Shown: positions 53,024-61,969, numbered from the stretch's first letter. The stretch is 64,000 nucleotides of DNA from JADKAV01 sp041393775 (GCA_041393775.1 JAWKJM010000003.1:868001-932000), one strand, 5' to 3'. The notes: generated by a model not told the origin, from the sequence alone. Made by a program: numbers and translations.

Positions 53024-53599
53024 TCAGGCGACGACGCCGAAGCCCCCGGTCCAGGAGACGCTCTCTGCGGCGGCGAGGGTGATCTGCAGGAACCCGAGAG
53101 CCTCGAGCTCGCGTGCGCGTTTCAGAGCGCCGGCGTCGATCGCGTTGAGCCCGGCCGCCTTCACGACGTCGGAGAACTCGGCCTTGGCCGCTGCGTCGTC
53201 CCCCGCGACGAGGACGGTGGTGGTCAGCGGGCCGACGCTGCCGGCGGCGAGGGTGCCCGCGAACGTCGTGTTGAACGCCTTCAGCACGCGTGACCGCGGG
53301 AGTGCCTCAGCCAAACCCGCAGCGGCGGAAGCGTCGCTCGGAACGACCAGCGAGTCGAAGGTCTCGAAGTCGACCGGGTTGGTGATGTCGACGACGACCT
53401 TGTCTGCGAGACTCTCGCCGCGGGTCGCGATGATGTCGGACAAGGCGGCATAGGGGACGGCCAGGACGACGATATCGCCGGTGACGCGGCGGTCCGCGTC
53501 CTGCTCCCCGATCACTTCGAGGCTGTTGCCGCCCTTGGTGACCAGGCTGGCAATGGCCTGTCCCATAGCGCCGGTTCCGATGACTGTTACGTGTGCCAT
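53024..53599 (-). CDS. NADPH-dependent F420 reductase-family protein
   Basis: 191 aa with GAAGGAG before the ATG. Rossmann motif VTVIGTGAMGQAIASLV, DIVVLAVPYAAL, VVDITNPVDFETF, VLKAFNTTFAGTL, TTVLVAGDD and LKRARELEALGFLQI are typical of the F420H2:NADP+ oxidoreductase (Fno) family. Short members may use other cofactors. Divergent from a MarR regulator. Confidence 0.83.
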   Translation of the reverse strand: MAHVTVIGTGAMGQAIASLVTKGGNSLEVIGEQDADRRVTGDIVVLAVPYAALSDIIATRGESLADKVVVDITNPVDFETFDSLVVPSDASAAAGLAEALPRSRVLKAFNTTFAGTLAAGSVGPLTTTVLVAGDDAAAKAEFSDVVKAAGLNAIDAGALKRARELEALGFLQITLAAAESVSWTGGFGVVA

Positions 53600-53622
53600 T
53601 TCTGAACTCCTTCGGTATATTG

Positions 53623-53636
53623 GTTGTTGCTACAAC
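53623..53636. promoter_or_regulatory. Candidate MarR operator
   Basis: GTTGT (53623-53627) and ACAAC (53632-53636) around TGCT lie in the 54-bp gap between the divergent reductase and marR-like genes. A second GTTGGTTGTCG half-site follows near 53651. The position suits co-regulation of both genes. Confidence 0.5.
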
Positions 53637-53653
53637 TATGAATCTAACGAGAG

Positions 53654-54175
53654 TTGGTTGTCGTGTCAAGTAATTCTGAGGTGCGCTGGCTGGACCCACG
53701 GGAACGTGCCGCCTGGGTGCGGCTGGCGGCCGTGGTCGAACTGCTGCCCGGGGTGCTGGAGTCGCAGTTGCGGCGCGATGCCGACCTGTCGCACTTCGAG
53801 TACTGGGTGTTGTCGATGCTCTCGGAGGCGCCCTCGCACACGCTGCGCATGACCGCGCTGGCGACGCGCACCAACGCGACGCTCCCCCGGCTGTCCCACG
53901 TGGTGCAGCGCTTGGGGGGCCGCGGTCTGGTCGGCCGGTTCCCGTGCCCCGAGGACCGGCGCGCGACCAACGTGCGGCTCACCGACGAGGGGTGGACCAA
54001 GGTCGTGGATGCCGCACCGGGCCATCTCATGGCTGTGCGGCACAACGTCGTCGATGCGCTCACGCCGGACCAGCTAGGGCAGCTGGCCGGCATCGCCGAC
54101 GCGATCCTCGAGCGGATCGATCCCGGCGCGGCCGCCGAGGCGTGGAACCGGGAGACGTCCCAGTCCGACGGCTGA
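53654..54175 (+). CDS. MarR-family transcriptional regulator
   Basis: 173 aa from TTG 53654, or 170 aa from GTG 53663; neither has a clear ribosome site. Winged helix: LSHFEYWVLSMLSEAPSHTLRMTALATRTNATLPRLSHVVQRLGGRGLVGRFPCPEDRRATNVRLTDEGW, with the DRR wing motif. Probably represses the divergent reductase gene and itself. Followed by a hairpin terminator. Confidence 0.88.
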   Translation: MVVVSSNSEVRWLDPRERAAWVRLAAVVELLPGVLESQLRRDADLSHFEYWVLSMLSEAPSHTLRMTALATRTNATLPRLSHVVQRLGGRGLVGRFPCPEDRRATNVRLTDEGWTKVVDAAPGHLMAVRHNVVDALTPDQLGQLAGIADAILERIDPGAAAEAWNRETSQSDG

Positions 54176-54267
54176 CCGTCACGTCAGCTGTACCGACACC
54201 ACCACCACGGCGATGATCGCGACGACCCCCACCGGACTGCACGAACCCCACCGAACACGCAACCCAC

Positions 54268-54296
54268 ACCAGAGGCATTGACGGGATGCCTCTGGT
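54268..54296 (+). terminator. Hairpin terminator after the marR-like gene
   Basis: ACCAGAGGCAT (54268-54278) pairs perfectly with ATGCCTCTGGT (54286-54296) around a 7-nt loop, followed by CTTGCGGGTTT. 93 nt past the stop codon. Confidence 0.7.
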
Positions 54297-54505
54297 CTTG
54301 CGGGTTTGGACGTGTGTCCGGGACGCTCAATCTTCGGCGAACAGAGGCTCTTCGCCTCACCGCACCGACCTACCCGGCAAGATCACCGGTGGATTCAGGC
54401 TAAGCCGTTCACGACGCGCAGGCGCGTTTGCGTTGTCACCGTGACCTGTCGCCATGGAAGCCCAGCGCCCCGCGGGGATACTGTCGAGGGGCAAGGGAGG
54501 ACACC

Positions 54506-54844
54506 ATGGCCGACGAGCAGCGTATGACCCACGTCGACGACCTGGCCGCACTCATCGAGGTCAACGAGGCCGCAACAGTGTCGCGCACGGTCATGCGGGC
54601 GGAGGGAGCGCGGCTCGTGCTCTTCTCGTTCGACACCGGCGAAGAGCTCAGCGAGCACACCGCGGCGATGCCGGTGCTGTTGTGGGTCCTCGGGGGCCGG
54701 TTGACCGTGACGGCTGGCGGAGAGACCGTTGCTCTCGGTCCCGGGGGCATCGTCCACCTGCCCACTCGGATGCCGCACGCCATCGTGGCCCAGGAGCCCA
54801 CACGAATGATGCTGGTCATGCTCGATGCCCGGGAGCACGGGTGA
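54506..54844 (+). CDS. Small cupin-domain protein
   Basis: 112 aa from ATG 54506 (AAGGGAGGACACC upstream). Cupin pattern: SFDTGEELSEHTAAMPVLLWVLGGRLTVTAGGETVALGPGGIVHLPTRMPHAIVAQEPTRMMLVML, with His in EHT and in PHA as likely metal ligands. Function unknown; it probably forms an operon with the YbaK-like gene 28 nt downstream. Confidence 0.83.
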   Translation: MADEQRMTHVDDLAALIEVNEAATVSRTVMRAEGARLVLFSFDTGEELSEHTAAMPVLLWVLGGRLTVTAGGETVALGPGGIVHLPTRMPHAIVAQEPTRMMLVMLDAREHG

Positions 54845-54872
54845 CGAGCCCGGCGGCCGATGAGGAACGGTG

Positions 54873-55352
54873 ATGGACGTATCTCCCGCAGAACGGGCCG
54901 AACACGCGATCAAGGCGGCGGGGATCGCCTTCGAGACCACCCGGCACGGGCGGGTGTCGAGCCTGGCGGAGGCAGCCGCAGCGCGCGGGCTCACGCCCGA
55001 CCGGGTGCTCAAATCCATCGTGATACGGCGCGCCGAGGACGACTTCCTCTTCGTCCTCGTGCCCGGCGGACGGACCATCAGTTGGCCGAAACTGCGGTCC
55101 TTGTTGTCCGTCAACAGGCTCTCGATGCCCGGCGCCGACGAGGCGCTGGCCGTCACGGGCTACGAGCGGGGGACCATCACGCCCTTCGGATCCCTGACAG
55201 CGCTGCCGGTGATCGCCGACACGTCCATCCCTGCGGGGCCTGTGTCCATCGGCGGAGGTGCGCACGGAACGGCCTTCACCGCGGATTCCGCGGACCTCAT
55301 GCTCTGTCTCGGGGCCCGGACCGCCGATGTGACCGAAGCGGAGCGAACATAG
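54873..55352 (+). CDS. YbaK/EbsC-family aminoacyl-tRNA deacylase
   Basis: 159 aa from ATG 54873 (GTG 54870 is possible). Family motifs: HAIKAAGIAFETTRHGR, AAAARGLTPDRVLKSIVIRRAEDDFLFVLVPGGRTI with the conserved Lys, VTGYERGTITPFGSLTALPVIADTSI and GGGAHGTAFTADSADL. The family hydrolyses Cys- or Ala-charged tRNA made in error by prolyl-tRNA synthetase. Confidence 0.88.
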   Translation: MDVSPAERAEHAIKAAGIAFETTRHGRVSSLAEAAAARGLTPDRVLKSIVIRRAEDDFLFVLVPGGRTISWPKLRSLLSVNRLSMPGADEALAVTGYERGTITPFGSLTALPVIADTSIPAGPVSIGGGAHGTAFTADSADLMLCLGARTADVTEAERT

Positions 55353-55933
55353 CGCGTCACGCCTGTTTGACCGCCAATAGCGTCACGGTCCGAGACGAGT
55401 TCGATGGCCTCGCCGATCCGTAGGCAGCGCTGGTAGCGCTCACGCAGCGGGAGCGCCCGGTGGAGGTCGTCCATCCCGACATCTCCCGGATCTCCCTCGC
55501 AACTACGCCGGCCAGCCGTGGCGGGATGGACCGCAGACCCGGGATGAACGGCACCAGGACCGAGATCAGCCCGAGCGCGCCGATCCAGAGGTCGGCGCCT
55601 GCAGCGATGTCGTCGTCACCGCGTCCTCGGCCGCGATGGATCCCGGTCTACCGGATCGTTTGGCGCAACTACTACGCGCGCCATGGCAACGCCGGCCTGA
55701 GATCCTGACATGGGCGCGTGGCACCGCCCACCGATCCCACGCCGACGTGTGACTGTCTGGTTCCCGCGGGCGCTCCTCGCCCCTGAACCTCCGCGATCAG
55801 GTGCCCGTCATGGGGTGTCGGATTCGTCGCCGAGGTCGGGCTCGGGGGCTTCCTTGACCGGACTGGCCAGATGACCGCCGGGACTGACTCAGTGGCCGCG
55901 GCCGCGGTGCCCCTTGGGGAGCAGAATGCACCT
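55353..55933. other. Stretch with no convincing gene
   Basis: Frames are short and interrupted. On the minus strand around 55495-55620 a piece reads LISVLVPFIPGLRSIPPRLAGV, resembling a membrane-protein fragment, but stops surround it and no start is supported. Possibly decayed DNA. Confidence 0.4.
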
Positions 55934-56662
55934 ATGAGCCGCGTTCTGGTGACCGGGTCCGCGCAAGGGCTCGGGCGGGCAGCAGCCAATCAACTGCTGA
56001 CCCAGGGCCACGAAACTGTGGTTCATGTACGGGACCGAACCCGGGAGCCGGCCGTGGCGGACCTGGTCGCGCGGGGCGCCGATGTGGTGTCCGGCGACCT
56101 TGCGGACCTGCGCGAGGTCCGTCGACTCGCCGATCGTCTTGACGACCTCGGACCGCTGGACGCCGTGATCCACAACGCTGGGGTGATCGGCGGCCCAGCT
56201 CTTCTGCACGTCAACGTGGTGGCGCCGTACCTGCTCGTCGCGTCCATGCAGCCAGCGAACCGCTTGATCTTCCTGAGCAGTGGCATGCACCGCGGCGGCC
56301 GGGCGGATGTCGCGGGTATCGACTGGTCGAAGGGCGACTCGCGGTCGTACTCCGACAGCAAGCTGTTCATCACTGCGCTGAGTTGCGCCTTGGCTCGCGA
56401 AGTGCCGCAGACCCTCAGCAATGCGGTCGACCCCGGGTGGGTTCCGACCCGCATGGGGGGACCGAGCGCTCCGGACGATCTCGCCCTCGGACACGAAACG
56501 CAGGTCTGGCTGGCCACGAGCGACGACGCGGACGCCAGGACCACCGGCGGCTACTGGTATCACCGTCAGCGCAGGCAGCCGCATCCTGCGGCACACGATG
56601 AGCGATTCCAGTCCCAGCTGCTTGCCAGCCTGGCCGAGTGGACCGGGCAAGCGATCACGTGA
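55934..56662 (+). CDS. Short-chain dehydrogenase/reductase
   Basis: 242 aa from ATG 55934; earlier in-frame codons are not SDR-like. TGxxxGxG as VTGSAQGLGRAAA, HNAGVIG, FLSSGMHRGGR, and YSDSK with catalytic Tyr and Lys, then VDPGWVPTRMGG. NAD(P)-dependent oxidoreductase of unknown substrate. The 21-residue C-terminal end beyond YHRQRRQPHPAAH is typical of the retinol-dehydrogenase-like branch. Confidence 0.85.
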   Translation: MSRVLVTGSAQGLGRAAANQLLTQGHETVVHVRDRTREPAVADLVARGADVVSGDLADLREVRRLADRLDDLGPLDAVIHNAGVIGGPALLHVNVVAPYLLVASMQPANRLIFLSSGMHRGGRADVAGIDWSKGDSRSYSDSKLFITALSCALAREVPQTLSNAVDPGWVPTRMGGPSAPDDLALGHETQVWLATSDDADARTTGGYWYHRQRRQPHPAAHDERFQSQLLASLAEWTGQAIT

Positions 56663-57085
56663 CCGGTTCGAGCCACCTCCCCGCGATCCTTCTGGTCCCG
56701 CCAGGGCAACCGGACCGGGTCGGTTCGTCCGCCCTCGTCATGTCGTGGGTCACCTGCCGAGGTCACCCCGGCTCGTCGGTCCGGTGGCCGATGCACCGTG
56801 GAGACCGCCCGCTTGCCCGGTTCGGCTGAGCGGTTGCAGGTCCGGCCCGGAATTGCGCCCAGCCGGATCGGGACGTTGGCTCACGACGCAGGGACGCCGC
56901 ACCCGAGATCCTGGATCCGCACCTCAACCCTCGGGGTGGGGAGAGTCGATCGACATGTCCACACTCACCAAACGTCGTCTGTTCGGTTCGGAGCAGCGTT
57001 CATGTGCGCCGCCCTGACCACCATCGTGTCCAACCTTCTGTTCGACGACACGGACCTCCTGGTGGTCGTGGTGGCAGCGCCCGCG

Positions 57086-57270
57086 TGCGTTGCCTGTTCC
57101 GCCTCGGCCGGCCCGGCGAAGGGTTGGCGGGACTGCTGTTCCTCGTGGTTCCGATCGTCGGTGTGCTGGTGACAATCGCCCAGCCGCGGCAACCGATCGG
57201 GTGGATGTACCCGCTCGTCGGTACCGTCCTGATGTTCCGCCGCGGTCACGCGAGTGGTGGAGGGCATCAC
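57086..57270 (+). pseudogene. Possible remnant of a sensor-kinase membrane domain
   Basis: One frame reads RLGRPGEGLAGLLFLVVPIVGVLV, TIAQPRQPIGWMYPLVGTVLM, similar to the N-terminal membrane part of actinobacterial histidine kinases (RRPxxPIGWLL pattern). No start, no kinase domain, and the flanks are in other frames. The surrounding 56663-57372 holds no intact gene. Confidence 0.35.
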
Positions 57271-57372
57271 TGATGTGGGCAGGGTTGTCCCCCGGGTAGG
57301 TTGCGCGGGCTGTTCCGAGGATAAGTCCCGCCGCCGGCGAGCGTAGCCTGGATGTATCCGTTGGAGGCGATC

Positions 57373-58008
57373 ATGACCCCGGGATCCACCACCCGTCTGA
57401 CGGCCTCGCTGGTCCTCGCGACCGGCTTGCTCGCCGCCCCCGCCGTTCCCTCGTCAGCAGCCGGCACGCCCCCGGCGTCTTCCGTCGCGGCCAAGTCGAA
57501 GCACAAGTTACCGGATCGCTGCTGGCCGTCGTACAAGCACGACCTGCAGCGGCTGCAACGCCGCATGGACACGCAGCTTCCGCACTATGACGCTCACTAC
57601 GCGAGCGTGGACGCACAACTCGACAACATGGTCGACGTCCTGTCCAGCGGTGCCCAGGACGTCCTTCCCCAGATGGAAGATGGCGTGATGCAGTACCGCG
57701 AGACGCTGTCGCCAATCATCGCGGACGATCGTGACACGGTGAACAAACTCGTCGACCGGGTGCGGAAGCAGAACAAGAAATGCTTCAGCGGCAGGCGGCA
57801 GGAGAAGTTCCTGGCTGGGATGAAGACCGTGCGGGCGGCGTACCGCGACCTGTTCCGCGCCTACGAGAAGGTTCAGATGGCCGCCGGTTACCTCACGACG
57901 GCGCAGACGGCCAAGGCGCAGGAGGCGCTCAACGACGCCCAGGTGGAAGCCTCCACGGTCGAGGACATGTTCGACCGGGGCATCAAGCGACTGCGCGATC
58001 TGTGGTGA
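57373..58008 (+). CDS. Secreted helical protein of unknown function
   Basis: 211 aa from ATG 57373 (GGAGGCGATC). Signal peptide TTRLTASLVLATGLLAAPAVPSSAAG. The mature part is almost wholly helical with coiled-coil character (YKHDLQRLQRRMDTQLPHYDAHYASVDAQLDNMVDVL, KTVRAAYRDLFRAYEKVQMAAGYL) and two Cys (RCWPS, KKCFSG) that may pair. No family recognised. Confidence 0.75.
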   Translation: MTPGSTTRLTASLVLATGLLAAPAVPSSAAGTPPASSVAAKSKHKLPDRCWPSYKHDLQRLQRRMDTQLPHYDAHYASVDAQLDNMVDVLSSGAQDVLPQMEDGVMQYRETLSPIIADDRDTVNKLVDRVRKQNKKCFSGRRQEKFLAGMKTVRAAYRDLFRAYEKVQMAAGYLTTAQTAKAQEALNDAQVEASTVEDMFDRGIKRLRDLW

Positions 58009-58038
58009 TCCGCGGTATCGGACGGCGGTGGTGACCCT

Positions 58039-58959
58039 GTGAGCTCGGTGGCCGAGCGCGCGACGGACCGGCGGGCGGGACACCTGCCCGCCATCCTGGG
58101 CCTGCTCGCCGCCACGGTCGTCTGGGGGTCGACCTTCCTGGTCACCAAGGACACCCTGGACACCATGTCGGTGTCGAACTTCCTGTCCTGGCGGTTCGGC
58201 CTCGCGGCCGTCATCCTGTTGTTGGCCGCCCCCCGCCGCTGGCTGCGGCCGTCGCCGGGACAGTGGCGACGCGGCGTGGCGCTCGGAGTGTTCCTGGGGC
58301 TCGGCTTCCTCGCCCAGACGCAAGGCCTCAGGGAGACATCGGCGGCCGTCTCCGGATTCCTCACCGGTCTCATGGTCGTGCTCACCCCACTGGTCTCAGC
58401 CACTGCCTTCCGCGAGCAGGTGACCACCCGGGGCTGGGTCGCAGTCGCAGTCGCCACCATCGGACTGGCATTGATCTCGCTCCAGGGCTGGAGCCTCTCC
58501 CCGGGAGCCGGTCTGACACTGCTCGGCGCCGCCTTCTTCGCCCTGCAAATAGCGAGCCTGAGCCAATGGGCCACGCCGGTCAACGGCTATGGACTGACAG
58601 CCGTGTCCGTCACCGTCGCCGCACTCATGTGTGCCGCGGTCGCCGTCACCAGCGGGGAGTTCACGATCCCCGCGCATGCCAGCGAATGGACCTCACTGCT
58701 CTACCTCGCGATCGGCGCCACCTGTCTCGGTCTGGTCCTGCAGGCCTGGAGCCAGTCGCACCTCTCCGCCACCACGTCGGCGGTGATCATGACCTTCGAG
58801 CCGGTGTTCGCCGGGATCATCGCAGTCGTCATCGGTGGCGAGGCCCTGACCGCTCGCATCTGGCTGGGCGGCCTGGTGATCGTCGGTGCCATGTTCCTGG
58901 CCGAGTTCGGACCCCGCCGCTGCTGTGACGCACAGGTGCCGCGGGTGGAACCGCTGTAG
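58039..58959 (+). CDS. EamA/DMT-superfamily transporter
   Basis: 306 aa, GTG start. Ten hydrophobic segments as two EamA repeats: LAATVVWGSTFLVTKDTLDTM, FLSWRFGLAAVILLL, GFLAQTQGLRETSAAVSGFLTGLMVVLTPL, then SEWTSLLYLAIGATCLGLVLQAWSQSHLSATTSAVIMTFEPVFAGIIAVVIGGEALT. Exporter of metabolites; substrate unknown. Confidence 0.9.
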   Translation: MSSVAERATDRRAGHLPAILGLLAATVVWGSTFLVTKDTLDTMSVSNFLSWRFGLAAVILLLAAPRRWLRPSPGQWRRGVALGVFLGLGFLAQTQGLRETSAAVSGFLTGLMVVLTPLVSATAFREQVTTRGWVAVAVATIGLALISLQGWSLSPGAGLTLLGAAFFALQIASLSQWATPVNGYGLTAVSVTVAALMCAAVAVTSGEFTIPAHASEWTSLLYLAIGATCLGLVLQAWSQSHLSATTSAVIMTFEPVFAGIIAVVIGGEALTARIWLGGLVIVGAMFLAEFGPRRCCDAQVPRVEPL

Positions 58960-58979
58960 CCGGCGTTCCGGTGGCCACG

Positions 58980-59230
58980 GGCTGGTCGTCGTGGATGAGG
59001 TGGGCGTTCCTCTGCGACCTGAGCGGTACTCCGACCTGTTTCATATGCAGGCGGGCGCGGCAGGGTTGCCGGGGATTCGACTTCACGATCCCCGGCACAC
59101 AGCAGCGTGACGACTGGCGAACGGCGTTCCGATCGTGACTGCCGCGGCTTGCTCGGCCACGATCCGATGGTCCATGCCAAGGTCTACGCACACCACAACG
59201 GACGACCTAAGACAGGCGTCGCGGGTGTTA
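58980..59230 (+). pseudogene. Remnant of a tyrosine recombinase (phage-type integrase)
   Basis: C-terminal catalytic pieces in two frames: GVPLRPERYSDLFHMQAGAAGLPGIRLHDPRHTAA then a stop (TGA), RLANGVPIVTAAA, and after a frameshift LLGHDPMVHAKVYAH. The HxxR box and LGH...Y-H box are those of tyrosine recombinases. The N-terminal half is absent. It lies just outside the att site at 59362. Confidence 0.75.
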
Positions 59231-59361
59231 TCTGGTGTCTCTAGCGAGGCCCAGTGATCGCTCAGCGCCAGCGTTCGTGGCAGCGGCGCTATACAAAGGC
59301 CCCAGGCTCCCGTAGTGGGGGAGCCGTGGTGGTCCATCTATCGGGAAATGCGGTGTGGGTG

Positions 59362-59406
59362 TGGTGGCCAGGGGCGGGGTCGAACCGCCGACCTTCCGAT
59401 TTTCAG
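59362..59406 (-). other. attachment site: 3' half of a tRNA-Phe gene
   Basis: On the minus strand the block reads CTGAAAATCGGAAGGTCGG, CGGTTCGACCCCGCCCC, TGGCCACCA: anticodon loop with GAA, T-arm, acceptor 3' strand and CCA of tRNA-Phe. The sequence upstream (59407 on) cannot pair as a tRNA 5' half. An orphan 3' half is the normal scar left by integration into a tRNA gene; the intact gene should lie at the other end, beyond 64000. Confidence 0.75.
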
Positions 59407-59476
59407 CGGTGAAGGTCACCACCATTCCCCCCACAAAACGACCAGCAACAGCCGATTTGACACACCCTTGACACAG
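59403..59476. repeat. Element-end direct repeat, copy 1
   Basis: Begins TCAGCGGTGAAGGTCACC and ends in a block containing CGACCAGCAACAGCCG and TTTGACACACCCTTGACAC. It is repeated with few differences at 60796-60868. Copy 1 is joined to the tRNA-Phe half, copy 2 is not. Confidence 0.8.
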
Positions 59477-59878
59477 AAAATAGTAGGAAACTCGCGACCT
59501 TCCGACACAAAACACCCGATCACGATGTCCGCAGGCGCCCCCCGAGAGGGGTTCACCAGGCGGCCCGGAATGGGTCAGACGCCCTACGACTCGTGGGCTC
59601 GACGACTGTGACCGGTACCCCCCCGCCCGGATGCAGACATCAGACCCGTGTGCGGTGACGGCGCACCACCCCACCGCTGACCACCTGACGCTCATCCTCG
59701 GGCAGACGCTCCTCACCAGCGGGCACGCGTGAAGCGGGAGGCGCGGTCGGTTCCGGGTACCCCGCGGGTCGCCCGGCGCCGGGTACGCACAAGATCCACC
59801 CCGAGGGGGGACGCGTTGCGGCTTCCGGTTCGCCGACAACGCCGGACCACGGTGTCGGTAACGCCATCCTGACCACGG

Positions 59879-60730
59879 TCAGGCCGCGTCCGCGTCGCCT
59901 TCCCAGAACCCGACGTCCCGGATCGTCCAGGGGCCCTGCCCGACCGAGGTTGCCGTGGACGAAGGGCTGAAGGCGCGCACGCTGACCCGGGTCGCGTCTA
60001 CAGGCGCGGTCGCGGTCACCTGCGACACGCCGGTGCTTCCGGCGGAGATCCAGTTGCCCGCCGCCCCATCTAGTTTCGTGCTGCCGTTGTACCAGTAGAC
60101 GACGACGCGGGCGTCCAGACCGGCTGCGGTAATGGTGCTGCGCAGCGTGTACGTGTGACCCGGGGTGACCGGTACAAAGGTGTACACGTAGGGCCAGGTG
60201 CCGACTGTGGTGGCGGTGTACGTGCCGGGCGCTGTTTCCGTGACGGCGGCCCGGCTCCACGCGCCGGTGGCGGTCGGGTTCGTTTGCGCGGCGGTCAGCA
60301 GGTTCTGCCCGTACACCGGCGGCGGGCTGCCCGCTGAGGTGCAGTACCCGGACGCCTCAGTCGCGGCGGGTTTCACGTGCGACGCGACGAAGTACGTGCC
60401 CGACTGGGTGACTTTCGACGCGCACCACGTTTTCGCGGACGAGTCCACGTACACGGTCACACCGTTCTTCGCGAGCGTCCCACCGGTAGAGGTCAGCGTG
60501 CCGGTGTCGGTGCCGTCGCCGCCGGACACGGCCCCGTCGGACAGCCCGGACAGCACGAACCGGGCGACAGTCGCAACCCCGGTCTTCGTGGACGCGTCCC
60601 GTGCCTTGTCCACCTGGTTCAGGTAGATCGGGACCGCGACCGCGGCCAGCACCACCAGGATCAGAACCACGACCAGCAGTTCCACCAGCGTGAACCCGCG
60701 GTCGCGCGGGCGGGGACGGCAGAGATTCAT
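59879..60730 (-). CDS. Type IV pilin-like protein with C-terminal beta domain
   Basis: 283 aa. Prepilin peptidase site and hydrophobic helix: RGFTLVELLVVVLILVVLAAVAVP, with Glu at +5. The pilin-like region extends to about residue 125 with two Cys. It is followed by a second domain (NLLTAAQTNPTATGAWSRAAVTETAPGTYTATTV, GHTYTLRSTITAAGLDARVVVYWYNGSTKL) that looks like a carbohydrate-binding-module beta sandwich. No other pilus gene is in the window. Lies between the two element-end repeats. Confidence 0.85.
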   Translation of the reverse strand: MNLCRPRPRDRGFTLVELLVVVLILVVLAAVAVPIYLNQVDKARDASTKTGVATVARFVLSGLSDGAVSGGDGTDTGTLTSTGGTLAKNGVTVYVDSSAKTWCASKVTQSGTYFVASHVKPAATEASGYCTSAGSPPPVYGQNLLTAAQTNPTATGAWSRAAVTETAPGTYTATTVGTWPYVYTFVPVTPGHTYTLRSTITAAGLDARVVVYWYNGSTKLDGAAGNWISAGSTGVSQVTATAPVDATRVSVRAFSPSSTATSVGQGPWTIRDVGFWEGDADAA

Positions 60731-60795
60731 ATGGTTGCTATCGGCGTCGCCGTCCGTTGTGAGGTGCCCGTGTTCCTCGGCGATCTTCGCCGTGA

Positions 60796-60868
60796 TCAGC
60801 GGTGAAGGTCACCCGCCATCCCCCTCACAAGGCGACCAGCAACAGCCGATTTGACACACCCTTGACAC
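60796..60868. repeat. Element-end direct repeat, copy 2
   Basis: Same block as 59403-59476 in the same orientation, 1.39 kb away, so the pilin gene is bracketed. No tRNA half precedes it. Confidence 0.8.
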
Positions 60869-60985
60869 GGAAGTGAGTGGGAGTGTCGCGGGGGTCCGAG
60901 AATGTTGCTCCGTGTTGGGCGTAGCCGGATTGGTCTGCGTGAGGTCCAATGGACCGCGACACGCCAGGTTCCCACGAATTGACAG

Positions 60986-61058
60986 CCAGACCGGCTACAC
61001 TCACCCGGGCATGTTCGATTGGCTGGTAGGTCGCTCCGGGTGAGTGTAGCCGGTCTGG
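60986..61058. repeat. Perfect 23-bp inverted repeat with 27-nt loop
   Basis: Left arm 60986-61008 (starts CCAGACCGGCTACACTCACC) is perfectly complementary to the right arm 61036-61058. A degraded relative (GTAGCCGGATTGGTC) lies at about 60916-60930. The intergenic space 60731-61150 otherwise holds no gene. Confidence 0.88.
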
Positions 61059-61119
61059 TCACCTCTCCGGCGTTTCTCGGTGGGCAGACCACTGATAATC
61101 AGTGTCGTTTCAGGCCGAT

Positions 61120-61139
61120 CCTTGTTAATATATACAAGG
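61120..61139 (+). promoter_or_regulatory. Candidate AbiEi operator/promoter
   Basis: CCTTGT (61120-61125) and ACAAGG (61134-61139) flank the AT-rich TAATATAT, which can serve as a -10 region. A second perfect palindrome ACTGATAATCAGT is at 61091-61103. AbiEi-type antitoxins repress their own promoter by binding inverted repeats. Confidence 0.55.
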
Positions 61140-61150
61140 TTAGGAGGTGA

Positions 61151-61969
61151 ATGACAGTGCCGCGGGTTGTGTCGAAGTCGTTAGCCGGAGTTCTGGAGCA
61201 ACTGGAGATCGAGTCGCCTCGGGTCGTTACGATGCGGGACCTCGCGTCGTATGCGCGTGAGGTTGGTGAGGACGTGCCGCCAGCACGGTTGCGTCGGTGG
61301 GCGTATGAACTGCAGCGGCGAGGGTGGCTTGGCTCCCTCCGAACCCACAATGCGTGGGAGTTCTATCCAGGCGCTCGGGGCGGCGCCTACAGCGCGGGAG
61401 ACCGGTTCATTGAGTTCCGGGCGCAGCGGGCCACCCAGTCAGCATGGCCCGGCATCCTCGCGATGGAATCGGCAGCGTCGGTGCTCGGTTACGCTCAACG
61501 TGTCCCCACGACGGAAGTCGTGTCACTTCCGACTGGGACGGCTTTGCCGAAATCTATGAGTCAGGACTGGCGGGTCGTGAACGTCAGCCTTGCACCAGAC
61601 GGTGTCACCACTATCGACGGTCTGCCAACGTGGAACGTGGAAGGACTACTCGCAGGGATCGCAACCAGGCCATCCGGGTACAAAGACCTGCCGGGCCTGG
61701 CGCAGTGGTTGCCGGACGCCGCCAAACAGGCTGACATAAGCCTCATCATTCACCTGCTGAGCACCGCAACCGCACCGACACGTCAACGTGTGGCCTATCT
61801 CCTAGCCGTCGGTGATAACAGTCGCGGATCAGAAGCGACACTTGCCGCATATCCCCCGCAGGGACCCGCCTGGTTCGGCACCAGAAGCGTTGCAGGAAAG
61901 TTCAACCCCTCCACACGGGTCAACGACACCGCCCTTCACCCCTACCTGCAGGTCGGAGCGGGAAGTTGA
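61151..61969 (+). CDS. abiEi: AbiEi-type antitoxin
   Basis: 272 aa from ATG 61151; GTG 61157 has better spacing from AGGAGG and may be used. N-terminal winged-helix-like part (SPRVVTMRDLASYAREVGE, ARLRRWAYELQRRGWLGSL) followed by FYPGARGGAYSAGDRFIEFRAQ and WPGILAMESAASVLGYAQRVP, the AbiEi arrangement of DNA-binding domain plus toxin-neutralising domain. The stop overlaps the toxin start. Acts with AbiEii as a type IV toxin-antitoxin and phage-abortive pair. Confidence 0.82.
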   Translation: MTVPRVVSKSLAGVLEQLEIESPRVVTMRDLASYAREVGEDVPPARLRRWAYELQRRGWLGSLRTHNAWEFYPGARGGAYSAGDRFIEFRAQRATQSAWPGILAMESAASVLGYAQRVPTTEVVSLPTGTALPKSMSQDWRVVNVSLAPDGVTTIDGLPTWNVEGLLAGIATRPSGYKDLPGLAQWLPDAAKQADISLIIHLLSTATAPTRQRVAYLLAVGDNSRGSEATLAAYPPQGPAWFGTRSVAGKFNPSTRVNDTALHPYLQVGAGS

